Source: Laburnicola sp. R22_1 (lineage: Eukaryota > Ascomycota > Dothideomycetes > Pleosporales > Didymosphaeriaceae). Taken from it: 64,000 bases of DNA. Shown one piece after another: positions 1 through 8,365 of this stretch. The position numbers and the translations under genes were made by a program. Each line of letters begins with the position of its first letter. Within the stretch, counting starts at the first letter, position 1. The notes under the pieces are model-generated. The model worked only from the letters and a program-made list of their open reading frames with translations. It was not told the origin of the DNA and ran no database searches. The stretch spans positions 62,001 to 126,000 of the forward strand of contig JACONQ010000004.1 in assembly GCA_014281115.1 (NCBI GenBank), read 5' to 3'.

Positions 1-679
1 GATGTAAGGTACGATGAAGTGGCCGTTTGCTACGATGACGGCGTCGTAGTCTTCTTCTTGTTCGGTGGTGGTGCTGAGGTTTCTTGTTCTGACTTTCCAG
101 CCGCCGGTAACCTGGTCGTCTGGATTCTACATTAGTTGCTTGGGTTTCGTATTGTATGAAGTTTTGCACGTCTTTCCCATATTCCTGGATATATTCGAGG
201 ACGGTCTCGTGCTTCGGAAAAAGCTGACTGTCTTCTGGCCAATCTAGATCTTGAAAGCCCATCAAGCCGCGCGGGATGTTGGTCTCTAGTCTGTCGTAGA
301 TGGGCGACAGGAAGGATGCCTCTTTCTGTACGTCGTTCACTTCGCCATCTCTCGGTTCTGCGGTTGGGTTTGAAGGGCTGTTCGAGACACGCCAAACTGG
401 GTTTTGGTTCTTTCCTCGCGGACTTGTCTGCGGTACATCGAATAAATCCTCATCTGTTTGGTCGCCAGTATAGTTCCAAATACCGCCACTCTTACTGCGC
501 TGTTCAAACAGAACGATCTTGTCGAAAGCTTTTTCCGCGCGGAGATATCTGGATTCATCAATACGGATAAATAGCTAGCATGTTGGATGAGGTAGTTACT
601 TGGCAGCTATGAGGCCTGAGGGACCTGCTCCGACAACGGCAACTGTACGTGCTCGTATAGATATCACGTCCGTAGCCAT
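1..679 (-). CDS. Flavin-containing monooxygenase, N-terminal part (3' end beyond window; frame break)
   Basis: Class B flavin monooxygenase, an FAD/NADPH enzyme that oxygenates N, S or ketone substrates. The ATG at 679 opens a short exon (679-600) with the FAD-binding motif VVGAGPSGLIAAK. An intron at 599-549 is inferred; splicing restores KYLRAEKAFDKIVLFEQ, then GGIWNYTGD, SPIYDRLETNIP and FPKHETVLEYIQEYGKDV, all typical of fungal FMOs. Near the window edge YDAVIVANGHF is present, but it lies one frame away from the upstream part: the shift falls at about 105-132. In the second frame a TAG stop stands just before the homologous stretch, so the shift is needed to keep the protein going. It could be a real pseudogene lesion, a sequencing error or, less likely, unusual splicing. 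The family is clear; the substrate is not. Confidence 0.8.
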
Positions 680-941
680 GCCGCCGCTTAAAACGCCGAG
701 AAAGCAATGCCAAGAGAGCGACTGAGTTTTAATGGCATCACCAAATGCAGGACATATGTGATGGTGGAGCAGAGTATGACGCTACGTAGAAAGTGAATTG
801 CGCAAGCGAAGAGAATGAAGCAGAAGAGGACTAGCGCCTGCGCCACACGTGTGGCTGGTAAGATGCCCGTGCGCCAATGACATCAATCGAATCCACCACA
901 CGACCTCGCTCCTTCACTCCTCTTTTTCTTTCCGTTTCGCC

Positions 942-1946
942 ATGCTGGCTTCTCGTCTGCGAGGCGCCACATCCCCGGCGCGACACATTCGCAGTTTACA
1001 CTCAAGCAAGAAAATGAATAAACAATTGCGGATAGGCTTCGTGCCCGAACATTTCTGCACGCCCCTCAACTTCGCGCAGAAGCATTGCGGCCTCACTGCG
1101 GAAGTGGTCCCGTTCCCGTCTGGCACCGGGCACATGGTCACCGCAATGCAAGCTGGGCAGATCGACATTGGCGTTGGCCTGACCGAGGGCTGGGTCGCGG
1201 CCATGAGCAAGGCGCGCGAAGAGCGGAGAAGCTGCGGGTATACGCTTGCGGGTATGCTCACGCAAACACCGCTGTGCTGGGCCATCTCAACGGGCGCGCA
1301 GCGCGCCGACATGAAAAGCATGGACGACTTGGAGGGCAAGAAGGTCGGCGTGTCGAGGCTCGGGAGCGGGAGCCATGTCATGAGCTATGTGTTGGCGGAG
1401 CAGCAGGGCTGGCTCGATGCCCAGTCTTCGGAGCCGCCGTTCGCCGCCCAGGTCAAGCATACGTTTGCGAACCTGCGCGAGGCCGTTACCAGGGGCGATT
1501 CAGACTTCTTCATGTGGGAGCACTTTACCTCCAAGCGGTATTTTGACAACGGCCAAATCAAGAGGATTGGCGAGATCTATACGCCGTGGCCGGCCTGGAT
1601 GATTGTTGCGACAAATCGTCTGGTGCATCCGGCGGGTGGATCGAATGAGGCAGCGCAGCCGAAGCCAGAGCTAGAAGACATCTTGATGCAGATTAACAGG
1701 GGCGTAGAACACTTCAAAAGGAATCAAGAGGAAGCTATTCGGTACATTTATACGGAGCTGGACTATTCCGAGGAAGACGCAAGGGCGTGGCTCAAGACTG
1801 TGGAGTGGGCACGCGACGTGAGGGGCGTGGAACGAAGCATAACGGAAAAGACTGTGCGGACGCTCGTGAAGGCTGGTGTGCTAAAGGAGGAGCACCCGCG
1901 GTTAGATGCAATCCCTCCGGCTGAACGTGCGGGAAAGGTCGATTGA
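942..1946 (+). CDS. Ca3427-like periplasmic-binding-fold protein (NMT1/THI5-like)
   Basis: A single-exon protein of 334 residues from the ATG at 942 (context CGCCATGC). The open frame extends upstream only with non-ATG starts, so 942 is preferred. The first 24 residues are rich in Arg, Ser and Ala with no acid, resembling a mitochondrial presequence; a second ATG at 1014 (MNKQLRIGFVPEHF) would give the mature-like form. The body has the type-2 periplasmic-binding fold: LRIGFVPEHF, PFPSGTGHMVTAMQAGQID, DLEGKKVGVSRLGSGSHVM and DFFMWEHFTSKRYFDNG match the fungal Ca3427-like branch of the nitrate/sulfonate/taurine binding-protein superfamily. Such proteins bind a small ligand. The fungal members have no settled function, so none is assigned here beyond the fold. 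Confidence 0.8.
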   Translation: MLASRLRGATSPARHIRSLHSSKKMNKQLRIGFVPEHFCTPLNFAQKHCGLTAEVVPFPSGTGHMVTAMQAGQIDIGVGLTEGWVAAMSKAREERRSCGYTLAGMLTQTPLCWAISTGAQRADMKSMDDLEGKKVGVSRLGSGSHVMSYVLAEQQGWLDAQSSEPPFAAQVKHTFANLREAVTRGDSDFFMWEHFTSKRYFDNGQIKRIGEIYTPWPAWMIVATNRLVHPAGGSNEAAQPKPELEDILMQINRGVEHFKRNQEEAIRYIYTELDYSEEDARAWLKTVEWARDVRGVERSITEKTVRTLVKAGVLKEEHPRLDAIPPAERAGKVD

Positions 1947-2483
1947 GTAAAGCCGGAATGAGTCAATAAAATAATAAATAAATAAATAACCCGTGCATTT
2001 GCAAAAAGCCAAGTCTGCTTTTTTCTGGCCCCTTCTACCACTTGTGATGGTGAGATCCGTGAGTACCTTTATGAACGACGCCTCTGCCACGCATTACACG
2101 TAACAATTACCTCGTATAACATATTAGTAGACCTTGTTACGGAGTACGCGTTATGCATATTACTGTAAGGCGATTAAGCAAACTTTAAGTAAACTTTAAA
2201 ATGGTACCACGGACCAGATTGCCCCCCAGATTAAACCTTCCCTACCATTCTTTACCCACACCCACAGCGCGTGCATACCTCGCCCCCAACCCAGCCTTAC
2301 ATTCCCAAACACATAACCATCACTTCAACCTCCCTGCCCACCTCCCCCTGGTAAACCCCACAACCACCATCTCCCCGCTCTCCCCCTCTCCCCCCTCCCC
2401 CCAACACACCACCAACCTCAAACCAACCAATAAATCTCATCTTACCGCACACCATCTATCCCTAGCATCCCTATACACACCTT
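1947..2483. other. Intergenic, extremely C-rich on the plus strand
   Basis: This holds the likely 3' ends of the two converging genes. From about 2210 the plus strand is almost free of G and is built of short CCC, CCA and CAC runs. A 121-codon open frame here (2201-2566) is low-complexity Pro/Ser/Thr/His and is best explained by that base bias. An (AAAT)n-like run lies at 1968-1988. Confidence 0.5.
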
Positions 2484-3005
2484 CTACCACTCCCCCAACT
2501 CCTCCTCCTCCTCCTCTTCCCCCCTCCCCACCACCACCCCCCTCAAACACTTCCAAAAAGCCCTAATCTCCCTCACCTCCCCCTCAATCCCCAGCACCTC
2601 CCTCAGCACCCCCACCTCCTCACCAACCTCCAACCACGCCTCCTCCTCCTCCCCACCAATCTCCACATCTATATCCACCCCTTCCCCAAGCACCATCCTC
2701 CACACCTCTTCCTCCCCAAACTCCCCATGCGCCTCACAGAACGCGCGATACGCATCTCGTACCTCTTCGAGCGCAGGGAGGATGACGCGGCCGAGGGCGC
2801 GCATGGTGCGGGTGTCAGCGTGGAAGTGGGCGGTGTTGAAGGCGTGGATGAGAGGGGGGAGGGGGGCAAGACGGGTGCGGGCGTGGGTGAGGAGCGGGGG
2901 GAGGGCGCGGAGGTGGGTGAGGGGGGAGACGTGGGTTGTGGGGTGGGGGTGGGACCAAGTGGGGGAGGGGCGGCGGTGGGGGGTTAGGTTGTTGGGGTGA
3001 GACAT
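2484..3005 (-). CDS. Hypothetical protein with strong C-to-G codon switch
   Basis: A 173-residue open frame from the ATG at 3005, with no family I recognise. The N-terminal 60 residues are rich in Pro, His, Thr and Leu. The middle (about 60-105) forms amphipathic helix-like sequence (MRALGRVILPALEEVRDAYR). The C-terminus is very acidic, with Glu runs. Codon choice supports a real gene: third positions are nearly all C in the first half and nearly all G in the second, the same pattern seen in recognised genes here (GST, DJ-1). The single-exon model could be incomplete. Confidence 0.5.
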   Translation of the reverse strand: MSHPNNLTPHRRPSPTWSHPHPTTHVSPLTHLRALPPLLTHARTRLAPLPPLIHAFNTAHFHADTRTMRALGRVILPALEEVRDAYRAFCEAHGEFGEEEVWRMVLGEGVDIDVEIGGEEEEAWLEVGEEVGVLREVLGIEGEVREIRAFWKCLRGVVVGRGEEEEEEELGEW

Positions 3006-3424
3006 GGGTGTGTTGTTATGGTTGTGGTTGTGGTTGGGGTTGCTGTATAGTAAAATTAAGGATAGAAGTCAAAGAAGTATGTGGTATATGAAATTGTGAG
3101 TGTTCAACTCCGAGGCGAGAAAAGCTTTAGTAGAGGCGGAAGTACCAAGAAAGTGAGGTGAAGAAGTCGCGTCGTCACTGCCTTGGTAGAACGTGAGCTC
3201 ATCTGCCAATTCATCTAGATGTGTGAATGTGGATGGATGCGATGAGGCTTTTGCATTGCATTGCACACTTGGCCTGTCCATCACTTTTCTGCACAGTGCA
3301 AACGCAAAACCACAGAAAGTGTGAATAAATAGAAATAATACAGGTTGTCCATACAGGTTATCCAAACCGCACGCCGCAATGAACAGCCGAAGGAAATCCT
3401 AGAACCGAAGAGAATCCTCCAATC
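3006..3424. other. Intergenic; short direct duplication at its end
   Basis: It is the promoter side of the 2484-3005 gene and the 3' side of the next. The 17-base block CTCAATCTGCCCCAGTC occurs twice around 3423-3463, overlapping the last codons of the next gene. I see no other gene or RNA. Confidence 0.5.
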
Positions 3425-3775
3425 TCAATCTGCCCCAGTCTCCAAACTCAATCTGCCCCAGTCCTCCATCTCGCTTGGCTTTTCAATGAAAGGTTTGAAC
3501 TTCGCGGTAACCTCCTGCAGGTGTATTGCAAGTGCCTCCAAACCCGCAAAAGCACGCAAGGCGTCCTCGCGCGTTTTTGTCTGAGGTTGGCCGGTAAGGC
3601 ATTCTTCGAAGCCGTGTTGACGGACGGTGGTTTTTTGGAGAAACCTTTTCGTTGAGCCGCACACGCGATCGAGTACCTGAGCGAGATTCCTGCAGTCGGT
3701 GAGGGTAAGAACAGCCGTCTCGGTGGCAGGCGTGGGCGTTTGCGCTGTCGATGACGGAGTTGTAGGCGAGGTCAT
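3425..3775 (-). CDS. Hypothetical small protein, Ser/Thr/Pro-rich N-terminus with helical C-terminus
   Basis: A 116-residue protein if translation starts at the ATG at 3775 (MTSPTTPSSTAQTPTPATET). The frame extends to 3949, but that part reads as Tyr/Ser/Thr-rich low complexity produced by the promoter repeat, so the inner start is preferred. Residues 25-100 look like a folded helical segment (LTLTDCRNLAQVLDRVCG, ALRAFAGLEALAIHLQEV). No signal peptide or membrane segment is visible. The last codons overlap a 17-base duplication, which may have changed the C-terminus. I do not recognise the family. Confidence 0.5.
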   Translation of the reverse strand: MTSPTTPSSTAQTPTPATETAVLTLTDCRNLAQVLDRVCGSTKRFLQKTTVRQHGFEECLTGQPQTKTREDALRAFAGLEALAIHLQEVTAKFKPFIEKPSEMEDWGRLSLETGAD

Positions 3776-3789
3776 GTTTCTTCGGGCGA

Positions 3790-3945
3790 CTCGCGAGGTA
3801 GGGTAGAGTAGCGTAAAGTAGGATATGGTAGATGTTGTGAAGAAAGGAATAGTAGATGTAGGCACAGTATAATGAATGCTGTAGATGTGGGCAGAATATG
3901 ATACTGTAGATGCTGTGAAGGAAGAACGAGCGAGGAGTGATGAGG
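3790..3945. repeat. Degenerate GTAGATGT minisatellite upstream of the 3425-3775 gene
   Basis: The octamer GTAGATGT or a one-base variant recurs at irregular 20-30 bp spacing, with stretches such as GGCAGAATATGATACT between copies. It lies in the presumed promoter/5' UTR. Confidence 0.5.
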
Positions 3946-3949
3946 ACAT

Positions 3950-4736
3950 GGGCTTTTATAGCAATGGATGACCCATACCTTGAGTCATAATATACCTGAC
4001 CAAGATGTGTGACTCGCATCCGTAGATGTTGTGACTCCCAGTACGTGACTGTACCTCTCCCCAACAGCCCCCCTCATCCCCGTCAACAACACGTATATTT
4101 TGTTAGCTTCGCGGCAAGCACGTTGAAAATTGCAGGATAAACGCAGTTGCTGTACGGAGATAGGGTCGACGAGGAGCAAAAGAGACTTGATTGCGCTTGG
4201 TATGATGCCTAGTCGTTCCGAGAACTCCCATACTATGATGCGCTCATACAAGAGCGGTTCACAGTCATGCTAAATATACAACGAGAATGACGACGCCAGT
4301 TCAACCCCTCCTATTCAAGAGCCATCCATGTAAACGCGTGGCCACCACGACAGCGCCAACCAGGTAGGTCTGTGGAAACAGTCAGCGTTTCACGGCCACA
4401 AAGCCATCCATCATGTAGTGCCCACCACGTACATAATATTCCATTGCTTACTTAGCTGACGCCCATTGCCCATATCCAAATCCCTCGCAAAAGTGGTACC
4501 TTGTCCCACCGACAAACAGAAACGCACGGAAAGAAGGGCAAAGGCAGGGGTGCGAAGAAGGGGGTCGACGATACAGGGTAGACTTACGCTATTCTTCCGC
4601 TCAGCGCGTTTGCCAAAAGCAGCCTGGCCTGGGGTGGTTGAATTGTTCGAATACTTTCGAACATGTCCCAGTATGCTCCCATTCTCGCATCATCCGTGTA
4701 CGACACCTAGAAAGATTGTGACAGAGAGGTGAGTTC
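3950..4736. other. Intergenic, no gene recognised
   Basis: Short open frames here (for example 3985-4251 minus, 4466-4732 plus) have no recognisable domain and no good start context. I saw no tRNA-like B box. It holds the 3' region of PRP9 and the far-upstream region of the 3425-3775 gene. Confidence 0.4.
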
Positions 4737-6306
4737 TCAGACCAGTCCTTGGGCTGCCAGATCCTTGTAGACCTTCTCAGGCATGACGTTGCCCTCCGAG
4801 TCCTCCATCTGCACAACGTTCTCCACGGTCGCCCTCTCCTTCTTCTTGTCCAGTTGTATCTTCTTCCAAAGAGCCTGCGCCTCTTCAATGTTCGTGATCT
4901 CGCGGAACAGATACGTGTTCGTGATGCCAAGACATCTCAAGCCGTGGATATGACGCGGCTCGTTGAAGTGCTTGTCGAAGGCTCGTCGGCCCATGTAGAC
5001 ATAGTTGCCGCAGATCTCACATGGAAATTCGACTCCCAGGCCATGAAGCTTGTACAACCAGAACGGAATGGGCTTGCCGTCCCAGGCGAGCGGAAGCTTG
5101 AGCGGGTTGTAGATTTTCTCCTCGCCCTCGGGCTCCATATCGTCATCTTTGCCGCCATTAGCCGTCTCGGGATTTTCTGAGTAAAGTTGCTCTAGCTCCT
5201 GCTGCCGCTCGCGCTCGGTCATGCCTTGCTTTCGCTCGACGTTGACCTTGGTATCGCTGCGCTCCGTCTGCATGGCGGCAGCGAGCTTGCGAATGCGGAA
5301 TTCTCGTTCGGCCACGGCGCGCTGCTTGAGACGGCCCATGTCTGCAAATGCACCGTTGGTGGTGGAGCCGGCAGCGCTGGAGTCTTGCTGCTGCACCGCC
5401 TTCTTATGCTTCTTGCCAGTCAAGTGCGACTCGTAGACGGATTCCTTGGCAAAACCCTTCTTGCATGCTGAGCAGTAGATACCCTCGCTCGGTGCCTCTG
5501 CGCCAGATGCGTCGGCTTGGGCTGGCGTCTTCTCCCAGCCTAGGACCTCGTCCTTGGCCCACTTCTCATCGAACTCCTTGTCGAAATTAGCGAAGATTTT
5601 GTCCAAGTTCTCGAGCGGCTTCGTGCGGCGCATGAAGCTCTCGAGGTAGTCTTGCAGCGCCCTCAGATACTGAAAATATGGCTCGGACATCTTCTGCTCG
5701 GGACGGATGGTAACTTGAGGCGGAGTGAAGACGTCGAACAGATCGAGGTACTGCAAGTAGGTCAGGCGGCGCGCTTGCTGATGAACAGGAAGATTCAAGT
5801 ACTGTTCATGCAGCGTAGTGAGGTCAAAGAAGCGGCCGAAGCCCTCCTCGCCCGTGAACATGGAATCGATGGCGGCGAGGGCGTGGGCGTAGTCCTCGGG
5901 CGTGCGGCGCTTGTACGCTTTCTCGAGATTCTCGACGGGCAGGTTCGGGTACTTGGCGTGGTATGCCTTGACGTTTTTGATCTCCGCCAGGAACGACTCC
6001 ATGGGGTCGCCGAGCGTCAGGTCGCGCACTTCGTCCTCTTTCTTGCCGTCGACGTCCTGGTAGATGGCGGCGAGGTGGCCGGAGCGCTCTTCGATCTGGC
6101 GCAGATAGCGGGAGATATCGTGGTCGCGCGCAAGGCGATCCCGGATCTAGCGGGCCGTCAGCATCAAGCAGCCGTGCGAGTGCGACGGGCGCGTTCATGC
6201 ATGGGGAGCCACTCACGTGGGGCGGGTCCTCGAGCAGGCGGTCCGCGATGGCGTCCTCCAGGCGCTCGAGCTCCTCGTGGATCTGGCGCTGGTCTTCGAG
6301 AAGCAT
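4737..6306 (-). CDS. PRP9: Splicing factor 3A subunit 3 (SF3a60 / Prp9)
   Basis: A subunit of the SF3a complex, which helps U2 snRNP bind the intron branch site in pre-spliceosome assembly in the nucleus. Two exons: 6306-6217 (MLLEDQRQIHEELERLEDAI, 30 codons) and 6146-4737, joined across a 70-bp intron (donor GTGAGT at 6216, acceptor CTAG at 6147). The product is 499 residues, close to human SF3A3 (501). It has the N-terminal helical SF3a60 region, a central U1-type C2H2 finger (CSACKKGFAKESVYESHLTG) and a C-terminal C2H2 finger (CEICGNYVYMGRRAFDKHF) in the conserved Prp9 block. It is divergent from FAL1, with 331 bp between start codons. Confidence 0.95.
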
Positions 6307-6407
6307 GGTGGCGGTCGCCTGGCTGCGATGAGTATATAGGGACGGTGGGATGCGGGTGCGGCAGCGCAGACCTGTGGCAGGGGCGTCCGAGTTGCTGGTG
6401 CGGTTGC

Positions 6408-6444
<37 letters not shown>

Positions 6445-6637
6445 GCTGGTGCTGTCGACGCAGAGAGCGCGCCAGAAAGCCGGACGCGCTTGCCGTCGGA
6501 GAAATGTTTGGCCGCGCCTCCGCCGGCAGGCGCGTCGGAGCCCCAAACTTCACTTCATCAGCCCTCTTGCCGCTGCAGCCAGCATTCACCCCGACCCCGG
6601 CCAACGACCAAGAGAAGACAAGAGCCACGCATCCACC
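6307..6637. promoter_or_regulatory. Shared divergent promoter region of PRP9 and FAL1
   Basis: Two RNA-processing genes are transcribed away from this 331-bp region, so it must hold both promoters and 5' leaders. A GTT microsatellite at about 6406-6447 would be a CAA-type repeat in the PRP9 leader. The rest is GC-rich; no clear TATA box is visible. Confidence 0.65.
6406..6447. repeat. (GTT)n / (AAC)n microsatellite
   Basis: About thirteen GTT units interrupted only at the edges by GCT. It lies between the divergent PRP9 and FAL1 start codons. Confidence 0.9.
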
Positions 6638-7932
6638 ATGGCGGAAGGAATCGATCGCAACATGGACGACAAGATGGAGTTCGCCACGTCCAAGGAGGTG
6701 ACGGTGGCGCCGACCTTCGAGGCCATGCACCTGAAGGAGAACCTGCTGCGCGGCATCTACGCATACGGCTACGAGTCGCCGTCGGCCGTGCAGTCGCGTG
6801 CCATTGTGCAGGTCTGCAAAGGCCGCGACACCATCGCACAGGCGCAGTCGGGCACGGGAAAGACGGCGACCTTCTCCATCTCCATTCTGCAGGTCATCGA
6901 CACGGCGGTGCGCGAGACGCAGGGTATGTGAAGACCCATATACTCACGTGCCATGCTCATACCTCCCAGCGCTCGTCCTGTCGCCCACGCGCGAACTGGC
7001 GACGCAGATCCAGTCCGTCATCATGGGCCTCGGCGACTACATGAACGTGCAATGCCATGCCTGCATTGGCGGAACCAACGTGGGCGAGGACATCCGCAAG
7101 CTCGACTATGGCCAGCACGTTGTGTCTGGCACGCCGGGCCGCGTTGCCGACATGATCCGCCGCCGCAACCTGCGCACCCGCAACATCAAGATGCTGGTGC
7201 TGGACGAGGCCGACGAGCTGCTCAACCGCGGCTTCCGTGAGCAGATCTACGATGTGTACCGCTACCTTCCCCCCGCGACGCAGGTGGTCGTTGTGTCAGC
7301 CACGCTTCCATACGACGTGCTGGAAATGACGACCAAGTTCATGACGGAGCCGGTGCGCATCCTCGTCAAGCGTGACGAGTTGACACTAGAGGGCCTCAAG
7401 CAGTACTTCATCGCCATTGAGAAGGAAGAGTGGAAATTCGACACGCTGTGCGATCTCTACGACACCCTCACCATCACACAAGCCGTCATCTTCTGCAACA
7501 CGCGTCGCAAGGTCGATTGGCTGACAGATAAGATGCGCGAGGCCAACTTCACAGTATCCTCGATGCACGGAGATATGCCACAACGAGAGCGCGACAGCAT
7601 CATGCAGGACTTCCGCCAGGCTAATTCGCGCGTGCTGATTTCCACTGATGTCTGGGCCCGTGGCATTGACGTCCAACAGGTCTCCCTTGTCATCAACTAT
7701 GATCTTCCGTCAAATCGTGAGAACTACATCCACAGGATTGGCCGAAGTGGCCGCTTTGGAAGGAAGGGCGTGGCCATCAACTTTGTTACTCAGGACGACG
7801 TGCGCATTCTGCGTGATATTGAACGTAAGTTGGCCTAAATCGTGGTATACGAACCTTCGCTAACGAGTTTAAGTCTACTACTCCACGCAGATTGACGAAA
7901 TGCCTATGAACGTTGCGGATCTGCTCGCTTAA
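6638..7932 (+). CDS. FAL1: ATP-dependent DEAD-box RNA helicase FAL1 (eIF4A3-like)
   Basis: A DEAD-box helicase of the eIF4A subfamily. Fungal FAL1 is needed for 40S ribosomal subunit assembly; the animal counterpart eIF4A3 is the exon-junction-complex core. Three exons: 6638-6923, 6970-7824 and 7874-7932, with 46- and 49-bp introns. The total is 399 residues, the usual FAL1 length. Motifs in order: AQSGTGKT (Walker A), [29 protein letters not shown] and [13 protein letters not shown]. The last exon restores [19 protein letters not shown], the conserved eIF4A/FAL1 tail. The start lies in a strong context (CCACCATGG). N-terminal [15 protein letters not shown] and the near-identity over the rest favour FAL1 over translation-factor eIF4A. 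Confidence 0.95.
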
Positions 7933-8365
7933 GCGAAGAATTTGCCTGGCGTTATTGGATATCTATACTAAAGGGGACACTGCTGATTGGATGAGCCAGT
8001 GTCATTTGGCGCGCGCAGCTGAAGAAGTGCCGCGTCAAGGAAGAGAGTGGAGGAAAGGGCTCTATAGCCGCTTAGTACGTGCCCTCGATCCCATGGCTGT
8101 TGCACATGCTGACTTGAACACGGACAGCATGAACTGAGATTGTCGATTAAATACCCTGCCTTTACCGCTATCTACGATGCTCATTCTGAGCTTTCCCAGG
8201 TACAGAATGAAGCTCTTATGCCAAAGGCTCATACGCGTTTCGCATTTTGCTTCACTGCTCCATAACTTTGTTGTGGGTTGTTCTCATGGTCTGAGTTCGA
8301 ACGACTTACTTCATGTTTTCGATGCGAGGGATCTGATTATAATTTGTTCACCAATCGCCAGCCCA
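7933..8365. other. Intergenic between converging FAL1 and the Hsp70-family gene
   Basis: Holds both 3' ends. Small open frames are present without recognisable content. Confidence 0.5.

Noticed and set aside
914..1381. Long minus-strand frame over the Ca3427-like gene
   Set aside because: Antisense shadow of a clear plus-strand protein with better family match.
2201..2566. 121-codon plus-strand open frame
   Set aside because: Low-complexity Pro/Ser/Thr/His sequence made by extreme C-rich bias on the 3' side of a minus-strand gene; no domain.
5652..6701. 349-codon plus-strand frame across PRP9 and the microsatellite
   Set aside because: Antisense of PRP9; includes a poly-Cys run produced by the GTT repeat.
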